Source: Anaerolineales bacterium
GTDB taxonomy: Bacteria; Chloroflexota; Anaerolineae; 4572-78; J111
DNA length: 64,000 bases
NCBI GenBank assembly: GCA_015075185.1
Contig: JABTUW010000002.1
Coordinates: 1,178,001 to 1,242,000 of the forward strand
Direction: 5' to 3'
Every line of letters begins with the position of its first letter. Position 1 is the stretch's first letter. Positions 26,915 to 35,658 of the stretch are shown here, piece after piece. A model generated the notes under the pieces. That model saw only the letters and a list, made by a program, of their open reading frames with translations, made no database searches and had not been told where the DNA came from. A program made the translations under genes and the position numbers.

Positions 26915-27027
26915 GCCTAACGGCCCGTATTTCAGTCGCGTCCACCTGGACCTCAATCACAGGTTGCATCCGGCTCTGAAGCAGCGGCGGGGTCAGTGGT
27001 GGCCCCGCCGGTTGTAGCTTAGCCGGC
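26915..27027 (-). repeat. 3'-end cassette repeat, copy A (attC-like candidate)
   Basis: On the minus strand the repeat opens GCCGGCTAAG, where TAA is the stop of the disrupted gene, and closes about 110 bases later with GTTAGGCGGC, nearly the inverse of the opening. GTTAGGC fits the GTTRRRY core of integron attC sites. An internal CGGCGGGG/CCCCGCCG hairpin is present. The first 53 bases align to copy B. No integrase gene is in the window. Confidence 0.5.
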
Positions 27028-27610
27028 AGTTTGGGTTTCCGAATTCTGCTGAACGGAAATATTTTCTTTCTGTATGGAAGGTGAGATTATATGATAAATA
27101 GTGTCCAAGAGTAAAAATATTTTGATAGAATTTTCTTCAGTATATAATGTTTCATCATATTTGCCATGAACTACGGCATGACGATTTGGAAAAGATGTAT
27201 TTACTGCATCAAACCAACGCTTAAATTCCTCCATGACTGGCCCATTGGTTACAAAATCAATTGCCGCCTCAATTATCCTGCGATATGTATACGTAGCCAT
27301 TGGTGTATCAAAAGCTAAATCCCGAAATTTTTTCGCCTTGGATTCTGGTCTCCAGGGAACTTGATCTTCAGGTAGCTTTGTATAGATCCAATCGGTAATG
27401 ATGCCTTCAATCTCGGGTAACAAAGCACGGATACTCAAACGGTATCGTCCTTCCTTATGAGCATGTAGTGCATCTTGAATTAAGTTTTTTCTATTTTCAA
27501 ACTGTGGGATTTGCCACCATTTCAAAGAAAGATTTTCTATAAACTCGGATGGGCAATGCTTTATCAAAGTGGCTCGAGCACCTTCAATATCATCTTCAGT
27601 TATCTGGTTT
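27019..27610 (-). pseudogene. 3' part of an IS-disrupted gene with a HEPN-like motif
   Basis: Carboxy-terminal 195 or so residues of a gene cut by the IS at 27611-29103. The reading frame continues into the IS (to 27768), but residues upstream of NQITEDDIEGAR are IS-encoded. The fragment is helical and contains NRHAVVHGKYDE, an R-x4-H motif as in HEPN ribonucleases, followed by a helix IKIFLLLDTIYHII. Joining to 29104-29614 after removing one copy of the 5-bp duplication gives one uninterrupted frame. HEPN assignment is inference from the motif and helical setting. Base composition is richer in A+T than the flanking genes. Confidence 0.75.
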
Positions 27611-29103
27611 ACTAAAAACTCAGCAGAAGTGCTGATAAGTTTTGGCAGAAAAGCACAAAATAGATAAACCCTAACCAAAAGAAAGGGTTTACCGATGAAA
27701 TTGAATGAGTATTTGAGAGGCGTATTGTCCCATTTTAACGATAAGCGCGTGATCGAAAATGTGACCACCTTGGTTCAGAACATTATTGAACATAAATCCA
27801 TCCGCTTGTGGTCTATCTCAGAAGACAAAGCGGAATTTGAGCGGAGCAAACGATTGTTGGATGGATCATTAAAGTCGGTTCTGGATGACCAAAAAATCTC
27901 AGCGGCGATCCGTGAGCATAGTGTCGCCGCTTTGGGCGATGAAGCCCGGTTGATTGTGTTGCACGACCCGTGTGATATTCGCAAGGAACATGCCCAGGTG
28001 CTGGAAAAGCTGGGCAAAGTCCGAGACTTGGACGGCAACCTGATTAACGGCTACAGCACCTTCAATAGCGTGGCGGTGGATGTGACTGGGAAGAAATTGT
28101 ACCCGGTGGATCTGACGGTTTACAGTAATCGGGATGAACACTATGTAACGGTAGCCGAATTGAAGGCCCTGGCGAAAGCCAAGCTCCAGCAGATTGACCC
28201 TCAGCGCGCTGAGCAAATTGAACAATTCGTCCAAGAAGAGAGCCATCTCAACTTACCTCGGCTGAGCCGGGCTCAATTAAAACAGGTCAGCCAAGCCTTC
28301 AAGCAGAAAAATTCGGACATCAAGTTATGCCATGTCTTAGATCGGCAATTTGATGGGTTGGATTATTTTGAATTCATTGACCAAGAGTTGGCCGATGAGT
28401 TTGTCATCCGGGCTAAAATCTCGCGTAATTCCAATGAAAGTGAAACTGATGCCCAAACCGCTGAAACCGTGGCCGTCAAACTCAAAGAGGTGGCATTTGC
28501 GCACACCTACAGTTGGACGCTCAAGAAGATCCGGGTCAAGAAGAAAGTGTATCAGGACGCTAAATGTCTGATCGAATGGGACACGCTGGTACTGAATGAG
28601 CACACCTATACGGTGGTACGGGTTACGCTGACCGACCGCCAGGGTAAACCGATTTATAAACAGCCACTGTTATTAATCACCAATATGGCTGTCAGCACCG
28701 CCGAGCAAGCCCGGGGCATTTATAGCCTCTATCTCATGCGAGCCAAAATCGAAGCCGTGTTCAAATTCCTCAAAGACGTTCTGGGTTGGGAGGAATTTCA
28801 GGTGCGGGATTATGAGGCGATCAAAAATATCATTGCCCTGGCTTATTTTGTCGGCGGCTATTTCTACGAAATCGGCTCAGACTTAACCCACAACCCCACC
28901 ATTGCCTTAATCGCTCAATTGGGTGGGGGCAAAGGCCAAGTCACCCGTTATTATTTTCTGCAAGGGCTCAAAAAACTGCTCGTCCACGCCAGTGTCGCCC
29001 GTTTTGTTAAAGAACAAGCAATTAGTGATGAAACCTTTGAGCAGATGCTTGCTTTTGTTACATGACTTCACTCAAAAGCAAAGAGTTCTGCGGAGTTTTA
29101 AGT
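27611..29103 (+). mobile_element. Complete IS4-family insertion sequence
   Basis: A 1493-bp element with imperfect terminal inverted repeats: ACTAAAAACTCAGCAGAA at 27611-27628 and its counterpart at 29086-29103 (16 of 18 identical). It is flanked by a direct repeat GGTTT at 27606-27610 and 29104-29108 (up to TGGTTTA if the ends are drawn differently). It carries one transposase gene. Removing it plus one 5-bp copy restores a 366-codon frame, which confirms the ends. An inverted repeat AAACCCT/AGGGTTT at 27666-27690 masks the transposase ribosome-binding site. Confidence 0.92.
27695..29065 (+). CDS. IS4-family DDE transposase
   Basis: A 456-residue transposase. The catalytic acidic residues lie in VLHDPCDI (first Asp region), CHVLDRQFDG (second Asp) and the YREK signature Y-L-M-R-A-K-I-E-A-V-F-K near residue 349, which defines the IS4 family. 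The frame is intact, so the element may still be active. The start ATG 27695 follows AAAGGG, which can be sequestered in a hairpin and would limit translation of read-through transcripts. Confidence 0.92.
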   Translation: MKLNEYLRGVLSHFNDKRVIENVTTLVQNIIEHKSIRLWSISEDKAEFERSKRLLDGSLKSVLDDQKISAAIREHSVAALGDEARLIVLHDPCDIRKEHAQVLEKLGKVRDLDGNLINGYSTFNSVAVDVTGKKLYPVDLTVYSNRDEHYVTVAELKALAKAKLQQIDPQRAEQIEQFVQEESHLNLPRLSRAQLKQVSQAFKQKNSDIKLCHVLDRQFDGLDYFEFIDQELADEFVIRAKISRNSNESETDAQTAETVAVKLKEVAFAHTYSWTLKKIRVKKKVYQDAKCLIEWDTLVLNEHTYTVVRVTLTDRQGKPIYKQPLLLITNMAVSTAEQARGIYSLYLMRAKIEAVFKFLKDVLGWEEFQVRDYEAIKNIIALAYFVGGYFYEIGSDLTHNPTIALIAQLGGGKGQVTRYYFLQGLKKLLVHASVARFVKEQAISDETFEQMLAFVT

Positions 29104-29614
29104 GGTTTATTATTTTAGCCAATGGGTATGGAAGTAATGCAGGAATGGCCCAAAGCCCTAATTTTTGGAGTTGAGCTTGAGTAGTATCATAAATATGGAT
29201 AGCTCTTTCTTGACTAAGCGCTCTAATGTCCTCGGCAATCATCTTGCCTAAAGAAGAACTTTCTTGCCCCGAATTACTGGGGTCAAAATCAAAGATCGCT
29301 TGATAAGAGTGCCCATCCCAATAAAGATATACAAAAGCAACCGGCTTTCCCTCTATCTCAGGAGGTGAAGCATACTCTATAGCTTCTACTTCGTGAAGGA
29401 GAATAATTTCCCCTTCTCTTTTGGATACTCCAGGAGCAAGTTTGATCGTTAGACGCCAGCTAATTTCATCATTAAATTCTATTATGGGTGGCTGCTCTTT
29501 CGGAAGTTTGATAAGACAGCGATACATTTTGAAATCTTTAGGTAAGCTACCTTCACTTTTACGACGTATAACTTCGGGTTCAACCCACTCTGCGAGAAGT
29601 TCTTCAAATTTCAC
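29104..29614 (-). pseudogene. 5' part of the IS-disrupted gene
   Basis: Amino-terminal 170 residues (MKFEELLAEWVEPEVIRRKSEG onward) of the gene whose remainder is at 27019-27605. The frame runs 32 bases into the IS to a stop at 29072. The segment is rich in acidic and aromatic residues with a strand-rich central part (EISWRLTIKLAPG, PVAFVYLYWDGHSYQAIFDFD). I do not recognise the domain. The restored protein would have 365 residues. Two palindromic repeats lie upstream. Confidence 0.75.
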
Positions 29615-29834
29615 TGTTAAACTCTTTATCTATATTCAACGAGATGTCTCATCAATAATATTCTCACAACGGTTTGCCAGCTGACGCTTTAATCGGCAAA
29701 GGAAGTGCGGATATTCTGGCTGGACCGATTTTATCCACGTCACCTTATCGTGCGCTGCCCTTAACTACCTGTCCAGGCCACCTCGCCTCATCTTATTGTA
29801 GCACACCTTCGCACCCCCTGACAACCCCCAGAAA

Positions 29835-29978
29835 ATGGGTAGAAAACCTGAACCACGAAAGGGCGAAGTTGGTAAAAAGGCACGAAAAAATTACAGGAGG
29901 TGCCGCAAAGAAATCATTTTCGTGCCTTTTTCACTTTCGTGAAGTTCGTGTTTCTAAACCTGTCCCGAAATGAAATGT
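29835..29978. repeat. CACGAAAG-type palindromic repeat, copy 1
   Basis: About 140 bases containing AACCACGAAAGGGCGAAGTT and AAAAAGGCACGAAAA, answered by TTTTCGTGCCTTTTT and CACTTTCGTGAAGTTCGTG; it can form a long hairpin. Two further copies lie at 30025-30162 and 50162-50302. The bases between 29615 and 29834 show no gene; they probably hold the promoter of the disrupted gene. Confidence 0.85.
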
Positions 29979-30024
29979 ACTCAGTGGTCCGAGAGCATAT
30001 TAATAGGGGCGAGTCATTCAAATC

Positions 30025-30162
30025 GGTAGAAAACCTGAACCACGAAAGGGCGAAGTTGATAAAAAGGCACGAAAAAATTACAGGAGGCACCGAAAAACCC
30101 TCTTCGTGCCTTTTTCACTTTCGTAAAGTTCGTGTTTCCAAACCTGCCCCGAAAGTGAAATA
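30025..30162. repeat. CACGAAAG-type palindromic repeat, copy 2
   Basis: Close copy of the repeat at 29835, same orientation, 46 bases further on. The GGCACGAAAA/TTTTCGTGCC-like arms are partly changed (TCTTCGTGCC). The region 29615-30257 contains no convincing gene apart from these repeats and a promoter. Confidence 0.85.
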
Positions 30163-30184
30163 CACCCGGCGCTGGATTCAAGGC

Positions 30185-30213
30185 TTGACATTCAACCGAT
30201 AATTCGGTATCGT
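30185..30213 (+). promoter_or_regulatory. Promoter with palindrome in the spacer
   Basis: TTGACA at 30185-30190 and TATCGT at 30208-30213 are 17 bases apart. The spacer holds ACCGA-TAAT-TCGGT (30195-30208), a perfect 5-bp inverted repeat that could be an operator. It serves the gene at 30258. Confidence 0.5.
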
Positions 30214-30257
30214 AAGGTACAATTATTAACAATTCAGCCCCAGAAAGGAGTCGCCCG

Positions 30258-30806
30258 ATGGCCACAACACAAGATGTCATTGCTCAAATTGACCAGGCCC
30301 TGGCCGCCGCCGGTCAGGCCCTTAAAGCCGAAGGCAGCGCCGCTTACCACGCGGCCATGATGCAGGTCGGCCAGTTGGATGGGCAGGCGCGCGAGGCCCT
30401 GCAAAGCCGGCTGAACGACCACCTCTGGCCGGTCGTGACCAAGTTGGAGAACGGCGACTCCCTGGCCGCGGCCGAGCAGGACATGCTGCAAACACTCCTG
30501 GTCGGCGACGCCAAATCCTACCTCAAAAATGAAGCCCGCGTCGAAAGCTGGAAAAGCGAGATCGAGCGGCTGGCCGAAGAGATCCGGCGACTCCAAGCCG
30601 GCGGCCTGGGCGAATTGAGCAGCCTGACCCAATTGCAGGCGCTCTGCCGCGAAGCCATGCGCATCCTGCCCGACCTGGCCTTCTATTACGAGGAACAGGA
30701 ACGCGCCCGCCGCTTTGACGAAGCCATGGCCGGCGCGATTGACCGCGACACCCGGCGCACCCTGGCCAATCTGATTCGAGAGATGTTAACCTCGGATAAA
30801 GCCTGA
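30258..30806 (+). CDS. Uncharacterised helical protein
   Basis: A 182-residue, Ala/Leu/Glu-rich protein predicted to be nearly all alpha-helical, with no signal peptide or membrane segment. A coiled-coil-like stretch runs through residues about 85-115 (VESWKSEIERLAEEIRRLQ). ATG 30258 follows AAAGGAG by 7 bases and a promoter by about 45 bases. The next gene, a metallophosphoesterase, begins 77 bases later across a GACCACC-type repeat, so the two may be cotranscribed. I do not recognise the family. Confidence 0.7.
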   Translation: MATTQDVIAQIDQALAAAGQALKAEGSAAYHAAMMQVGQLDGQAREALQSRLNDHLWPVVTKLENGDSLAAAEQDMLQTLLVGDAKSYLKNEARVESWKSEIERLAEEIRRLQAGGLGELSSLTQLQALCREAMRILPDLAFYYEEQERARRFDEAMAGAIDRDTRRTLANLIREMLTSDKA

Positions 30807-30868
30807 CCGCTGACCACCGACCACCGACGGCAGCCGGGATTATGCGGCGGTCAGCTGTCGGCGGTCAT
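30804..30868. repeat. GACCACC-type tandem palindromic repeat
   Basis: Iterations of GACCACC/GACGGCAG are answered by GGCGGTCAGCTGTCGGCGGTCA. It begins in the stop codon of the upstream gene. Confidence 0.7.
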
Positions 30869-30883
30869 TAGGGGAGGATTCTT

Positions 30884-32278
30884 ATGCTCGTCATCATCAG
30901 CGATCTCCATCTCACCGACGGCACGTCGGGCGAAACCATCAAAGAGGGCGCGTTTCGAGTCTTTCGCTCCCGGCTGCGCGACATGGCTTACGACGCCTCC
31001 TGGCGGGAGGACGGCAGCTACAAACCGATTGAGGAACTGGACATCCTGCTGCTGGGCGATATCCTGGATGTGATTCGCTCCACCCAATGGCTGGCAGCCA
31101 GGCGGGGCGAGCTGGGCTACGTGCGCCCCTGGGATGACCCCCACAGTGAACTTTTTGTCAACAAAATCCGGGACATCAATGCTGAGATTTTGCAGCGCAA
31201 CAGCACCTCGCTGGCCGTTTTGAGAACGCTGAACGACGGCGAGACCATTACCATTCCCCCGGCCACCGACGCCGGCAAACCGGCCAGGGTCGAGTGGGAG
31301 CCGGACACGCCGGGGCGGGTTCCGGTCAGGGTGCGGCTGCACTACATGGTCGGCAATCACGACTGGTTTTACCACCTGCCGGGGCCGGCCTATGACGCTA
31401 TCCGCCAGAGCGTGGTCGAAGCGATGGGCTTGAGCAACCCGGCGCAGCAGCCATTTCCCCACGACCCCGCCGAGTCGCCTCTCCTCCAGGCCATCTACAG
31501 GCAGCACCGCCTCTTCGCCCGGCACGGCGACATCTTTGACGCCTACAATTACGAAGGCGACCGCAATATTTCTTCCCTGGGCGATGCGGTGGTGATAGAC
31601 CTGCTCAACCGCTTTTCGACGGAAGTGATGGCCCGGCTCGGCGAGGTGCTGCCCCAGCCCTGCATTGACGGTCTCAAGGAGATTGACAATGTCCGCCCGA
31701 CGCTCATCGCCCCGGTCTGGGTCAACGCCATTTTACAGCGGACCTGCAAGGATCAGGGCCACGTGCGGCAGGTCAAGCAAATCTGGGATAACCTGGTAGA
31801 CGAATTTATTGATCTGCCCTTTGTCCGGGCGCACGACTCGAAAACCAATCCCCTTGACAGTGTGGACAAATTGGAGTGGGTCTTGAAGTTTTCCAAGGGC
31901 GTGTCGCCGCAGTTTGCCAGCAAGGTGGTCACCTGGATTCAGGACAAACTGGCACGCGGCGGCTCGACTTCCTATCAAAACGGCCTGGCCGAAGCGGCTT
32001 TCAAAGACCGCACGGCGCGGTACATCGTCAACGGGCATACTCATCACTACGAAATCGTGCCGCTGGATAGTTACTACTCCAACCTGCGCGGCAAATACAT
32101 TCACCAGATGTACTTTAATGCCGGCACCTGGCGGCAGGTCCACGAACTGGCCAAAGCAAACCCGCTCGAACAGGAGTTCATCGGCCACCACGTGATGACC
32201 TACCTGGCCTTTTTCAAAGACGACGAACGGCGCGGGCGGCCCTTTGAAGCCTGGTCGGGCGCTTTAGCGCCGGAGTAA
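30884..32278 (+). CDS. Calcineurin-like metallophosphoesterase
   Basis: A 464-residue protein with the five metallophosphoesterase blocks: DLHLTDG (residues 7-13), LLGDILDVI, MVGNHDWFYHLPG, a His near VTWIQDK, and GHTHHYEI near residue 384. The dinuclear metal site is complete. It is longer than minimal family members because of an insert of about 150 residues between the third and last motifs. No signal peptide is present. ATG 30884 follows GGGGAGG. Substrate (nucleic acid, nucleotide or lipid) cannot be told. Confidence 0.88.
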   Translation: MLVIISDLHLTDGTSGETIKEGAFRVFRSRLRDMAYDASWREDGSYKPIEELDILLLGDILDVIRSTQWLAARRGELGYVRPWDDPHSELFVNKIRDINAEILQRNSTSLAVLRTLNDGETITIPPATDAGKPARVEWEPDTPGRVPVRVRLHYMVGNHDWFYHLPGPAYDAIRQSVVEAMGLSNPAQQPFPHDPAESPLLQAIYRQHRLFARHGDIFDAYNYEGDRNISSLGDAVVIDLLNRFSTEVMARLGEVLPQPCIDGLKEIDNVRPTLIAPVWVNAILQRTCKDQGHVRQVKQIWDNLVDEFIDLPFVRAHDSKTNPLDSVDKLEWVLKFSKGVSPQFASKVVTWIQDKLARGGSTSYQNGLAEAAFKDRTARYIVNGHTHHYEIVPLDSYYSNLRGKYIHQMYFNAGTWRQVHELAKANPLEQEFIGHHVMTYLAFFKDDERRGRPFEAWSGALAPE

Positions 32279-32280
32279 GA

Positions 32281-32364
32281 GAGGCGAGGAAGCGAAGATA
32301 CGAGGACACGGCTGGGTAGAAGATCACATTTTATCGCTTCTTCGCGTCACGCCTCCTCGCCTCA
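32281..32364. repeat. GAGGCGAGGAAGCGAAG-type palindromic repeat
   Basis: Left arm GAGGCGAGGAAGCGAAG and right arm CTTCTTCGCGTCACGCCTCCTCGCCTC can pair between the phosphoesterase and thioesterase genes. Confidence 0.7.
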
Positions 32365-32394
32365 TATATCTGACTAAACTGGAGAACTGTAACT

Positions 32395-32871
32395 ATGCCC
32401 GGTAAACGAGTCAAAGACAGCCAGATGACTCTCAACCAGTTAATGCTGCCCCACCATGCCAACCCGATGGGCAGTGTCCACGGGGGTGAGATTATGCGCC
32501 TGGTGGATGAAAGCGGGGCCTTGTGTGCCATTCGCCATGCCCAACGGCTTGTAGTTACCCTGGCTATTGATTCGATGACCTTTCACTCGCCGGTTCACGT
32601 CGGCAACCTGGTCTCGTTCAACGCCAGCCTCAATTGGGTGGGCCGCAGCTCGATGGAAGTGGGGGTGCGGGTGGTGGCCGAAAACCCCCTGACCGGCGAG
32701 CAGACCCACACGAACACCGCTTATCTGGTCTATATCGCCCTGGACGACCAGGGCCGTCCCACCGAAGTTCCCCGGCTCATCCTGGAAACCGATGATGAAC
32801 GCCGCCGCTGGGCCGAGGGCGAGGCCCGCCAGCGGTATCGGCTGGAACGGCAGCAGGCTAAAACCTCCTGA
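32395..32871 (+). CDS. Acyl-CoA thioesterase (hotdog fold, YciA/BACH type)
   Basis: A 158-residue hotdog-fold thioesterase that hydrolyses acyl-CoA. Typical segments are LPHHANPMGSVHGGEIMRLVDESGALCAIRHA split over the N-terminal helix and SMTFHSPVHVGNLVSFNASLNWVGRSSMEVGV. The Asp of the catalytic region is within LVDESG. One hotdog domain only, normal for the family. Chain-length preference is unknown. Confidence 0.9.
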   Translation: MPGKRVKDSQMTLNQLMLPHHANPMGSVHGGEIMRLVDESGALCAIRHAQRLVVTLAIDSMTFHSPVHVGNLVSFNASLNWVGRSSMEVGVRVVAENPLTGEQTHTNTAYLVYIALDDQGRPTEVPRLILETDDERRRWAEGEARQRYRLERQQAKTS

Positions 32872-32902
32872 AGAGACGTTATCGGCATCAAGCCCAGATC
32901 AT

Positions 32903-33019
32903 GTCATTTCGAGCGACGAAGGAGCGAGAAATCCCTGTGATGTCACTGTTTAGTATGGGTTCGAGGGATTCCTCGCATCGTACCCTTGTGGTATTCCGCT
33001 ACGCTCCACTCGGAATGAC
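32903..33019. repeat. GTCATTTCGAGCGA-type palindromic repeat
   Basis: Begins GTCATTTCGAGCGACGAAGG and ends CGCTCCACTCGGAATGAC; the inner parts GAGAAATCCC and GAGGGATTCCTCGC also face each other. Similar palindromes are widespread in repeat-rich bacterial genomes. Confidence 0.75.
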
Positions 33020-33112
33020 ATAAGAATTCTGATTTTTCTTCCGATAAACTCTGGTCAATCGGACACCCTAACTTTCGATAGGTGACAGAGGAGCTGTTAC
33101 TTTGATACACTG

Positions 33113-34042
33113 GTGAGGATGAAATCCAGCTCCCGCCCGCGAACTTACAAGCTGTCCAGCCGAGGTTGTCTGAAGGCGATGGTCTATGTGTTGGCTTCCG
33201 CCGGGATCATGGCGCTGCTGGTCGTCGCTGGGGTCATTATCCTGCAAGTAATTGTTTTGACGACGCCGGGCCGTAATCAAGATATCGGTAGCCTGGGTGA
33301 TCTGCCCTCTCAAGATATTACCCTGACCACCGCCGACGGGCTGCATCTCTCCGGCTGGTATGTGCCCGGCCCCCGGCCCGAGGCGATTATCCTGGTTCAC
33401 GGTATCCACGCCAATCGCGCCTATTTGTTACCCCAGGCGTTTCTGCTTGCTCAGGCCGGTTATCCCCTGCTGCTGCTTGACCTGCGCGGGCACGGCCGCA
33501 GTGAGGGGCGTGAGGTAACTTACGGATACCGGGAAGCATTGGATGTCGAGGCAGCGGTAGATTACCTGGCGGCGCGGCCTGAGATCAAGCACATTGGGGC
33601 GTTGGGACATTCCCTGGGTGGGGCGGCGCTGGTGCGGGCGGCGGCAACGGACCCCCGGCTGGAGGCGCTGGTCATCCAAAGCAGTTTCAGCAGCTTAGCT
33701 AGAGTGGTGGATGACTCCTTCAACACGTTTGTCTTGTTGCCCAAGTGGCCCTTCGCCCCGCTGGTCATCACGCTGGCCGAACTTAAAACCGGGGTGAGTC
33801 TGGACCAGGTGGACTCAGCCCGCGATTTGGCCGCGATGCCGCCGCGTCCCGTCTTATTTATTCACAGCGCCGACGATGGCCTCTTTCCCATCCACCACGC
33901 CCAGCAAATGTACGACGCCGCCAGGAATCCCAAAGAATTCTACTTTGTCAGCGGGCTGGGCCATGTCAACCCCATCAGCGGCCGCGAAGCCGAGTATTCG
34001 GCACGGGTACTGAAGTTTTTTGAGACTGCTTTTGCCCGTTAA
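33113..34042 (+). CDS. Alpha/beta hydrolase, membrane-anchored
   Basis: A 309-residue hydrolase with an N-terminal membrane helix (about residues 22-50, VLASAGIMALLVVAGVIILQ). The catalytic triad is visible: Ser in GHSLGG, Asp in HSADDGLFPI and His in GLGHVNP, with the oxyanion motif LVHGIHAN. It resembles serine aminopeptidase/BAAT-like hydrolases of the cell surface or membrane. The start may be GTG 33113 or ATG 33119. Substrate unknown. Confidence 0.87.
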   Translation: MRMKSSSRPRTYKLSSRGCLKAMVYVLASAGIMALLVVAGVIILQVIVLTTPGRNQDIGSLGDLPSQDITLTTADGLHLSGWYVPGPRPEAIILVHGIHANRAYLLPQAFLLAQAGYPLLLLDLRGHGRSEGREVTYGYREALDVEAAVDYLAARPEIKHIGALGHSLGGAALVRAAATDPRLEALVIQSSFSSLARVVDDSFNTFVLLPKWPFAPLVITLAELKTGVSLDQVDSARDLAAMPPRPVLFIHSADDGLFPIHHAQQMYDAARNPKEFYFVSGLGHVNPISGREAEYSARVLKFFETAFAR

Positions 34043-34065
34043 AAGGATGCATTCGATTTTGGGTC

Positions 34066-34176
34066 TCGCCCTTCGATACGGCCTTCGGCCTACTCAGGAC
34101 GAGATGAATGTATCCTGAGTAGCCCTGAGTGAAACGAAGGGCGTATCGAAGCCGTGTCCTGAGCTTGTCGAAGGGG
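34066..34176. repeat. CTTCGATACG/CCTGAGC-type palindromic repeat
   Basis: CGCCCTTCGATACGGC faces GAAGGGCGTATCGAAGC, with CTACTCAGGAC facing GTATCCTGAGTAG inside; it ends with TGTCCTGAGCTTGTCGAAGG. It fills the gap before the first radical SAM gene. Confidence 0.75.
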
Positions 34177-34266
34177 ATGCGTTTTTGAAAACTTGCTCCA
34201 AATCTGAACGTATCCTGTAAGAGTCAATGCTTTGACAATTAGACTTTATTTCGGTATGCTTGCCCT

Positions 34267-35649
34267 ATGATTACAAATAACCTGATAAACTCAAATCAAA
34301 AGTTACGGATTGCCCTTCTCTCCCCGCGTGGGCCGCTGTACCGGCATCGCACCGGCATCTGGAAAAAGACGTTGCGCTACATGCCGCTGACCTTGACCAC
34401 CCTGGCCGCGCTGGCGCCGCCGGAACTCAACGCCGACGTCGCCCTTTTTGACGAGGGTATCGCCGAGATCAATCTCGACCTGGAGGCCGACCTGATTGGC
34501 ATTAGCGCCATCACCGGCACGGCGCCGCGCTCCTACGAGCTGGCCGATCACTTCCGGCGGCGAGGTATACCGGTCGTGCTGGGCGGCGTCCACCCGACCC
34601 TGCTGCCGGACGAGGCTGCCCGCCACGCCGACAGCGTCGTCGTTGGCTATGCCGAGAAAACATGGCCGCAGCTCCTGCGCGATTTTGTGGCCGGGCAGAT
34701 GCAAAGCTGCTACGTCCAGGGGTCAAACCTGAGCCTGGCGAAACTGCCTTTTGCCCGCCGTGACCTGCTGCCCGGCAGCCGCTTCACCATCACCCACACC
34801 ATCGAAGCCACCCGTGGCTGTGTCCACCCCTGCGACTTTTGCGTGGTCCCCACTGCCTGGGGCCGCCGCCCGCTGCAGAGGCCCGTGGCCGAGGTGGTCG
34901 CCGAAATTCGCCACATGGCCGCCAAACGGCTCATCTTTCTGGATTTGAACCTCATTGCCGACCTGGAGTACGCGCGGGAATTGTTCACCGCGCTCATTCC
35001 GCTGAAGCTGACCTGGGGCGGTCTGGTCACGACGACTATCATTCGCCATCCTGACCTGCTCGACCTGCTGGCTCGCAGCGGCTGCCGGGGACTCCTGCTG
35101 GGCTTCGAGTCCCTCTCGCCGCAGGCGCTGGCTGAAACCCACAAGGGGTTCAATCTGCGCCAGGACTACCACGAAGTCGTGCGGGAACTGCACGGCCGGG
35201 GTATCGGTATTCAGGCCTGCTTTGTCTTTGGCTTTGACCACGACACCGCCGACACCTTTGCCGCCACCGTTGACTTTGCCCTCTCGGCCCATCTTGACCT
35301 GCCCCGCTACGCCATTCTGACCCCCTTCCCCGGCACGCCTCTCTTTCAACGCCTCAAGGCCGAAGGCCGCATTTTGACCGAAGACTGGACCCTCTACGAC
35401 GGCCAGCACGTCGTCTTCCAACCCCACCGCCTCAGTCCCGCTGAACTCCTGCGTGGAACCGAGTGGGCCTGGAAGCAGACCTACAGCTATCGCGCCATGG
35501 CCAAGCGCCTGCTCGGCGCGCGGATTCAGTTGCCGCTGTCGCTGGCGGCGAACATGGGCTATCGCTTTTACGCGCACCACCTACACGATTATTACAATTG
35601 TGACTGGTATTTGAGGCAGCAACCGCTGGCGAGCGGGGCGCCAGCCTAA
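34267..35649 (+). CDS. B12-binding-type radical SAM protein 1
   Basis: A 460-residue protein with an N-terminal cobalamin-binding-like Rossmann domain (about 1-150) and a radical SAM domain whose 4Fe-4S ligands are Cys185, Cys189 and Cys192 in GCVHPCDFC. Downstream are LLLGFESLSP and LTPFPGTPLFQRLKAEGR, shared with class B radical SAM enzymes. The cobalamin lower-ligand motif DxHxxG is not seen. It is the most divergent of four paralogues here (others at 36755, 38182, 40178). Family members do methylations or ring rearrangements; the substrate is unknown. Confidence 0.88.
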   Translation: MITNNLINSNQKLRIALLSPRGPLYRHRTGIWKKTLRYMPLTLTTLAALAPPELNADVALFDEGIAEINLDLEADLIGISAITGTAPRSYELADHFRRRGIPVVLGGVHPTLLPDEAARHADSVVVGYAEKTWPQLLRDFVAGQMQSCYVQGSNLSLAKLPFARRDLLPGSRFTITHTIEATRGCVHPCDFCVVPTAWGRRPLQRPVAEVVAEIRHMAAKRLIFLDLNLIADLEYARELFTALIPLKLTWGGLVTTTIIRHPDLLDLLARSGCRGLLLGFESLSPQALAETHKGFNLRQDYHEVVRELHGRGIGIQACFVFGFDHDTADTFAATVDFALSAHLDLPRYAILTPFPGTPLFQRLKAEGRILTEDWTLYDGQHVVFQPHRLSPAELLRGTEWAWKQTYSYRAMAKRLLGARIQLPLSLAANMGYRFYAHHLHDYYNCDWYLRQQPLASGAPA

Positions 35650-35658
35650 ATTTGGACC

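Noticed and set aside
27019..27768. Intact 249-codon gene at the left IS border
   Set aside because: Its first 50 or so codons are IS sequence; the frame only continues by chance across the element end.
29835..30162. Short CRISPR array
   Set aside because: Only two long tandem copies with internal symmetry and no regular spacers; no cas genes nearby.
29674..30202. Two plus-strand ORFs of about 100 codons
   Set aside because: They are translations of the two tandem CACGAAAG palindromic repeats; shared sequence reflects the repeat, not a protein family.
34723..35580. Minus-strand 285-codon frame
   Set aside because: Antisense to radical SAM protein 1, whose cluster motif and length are intact.
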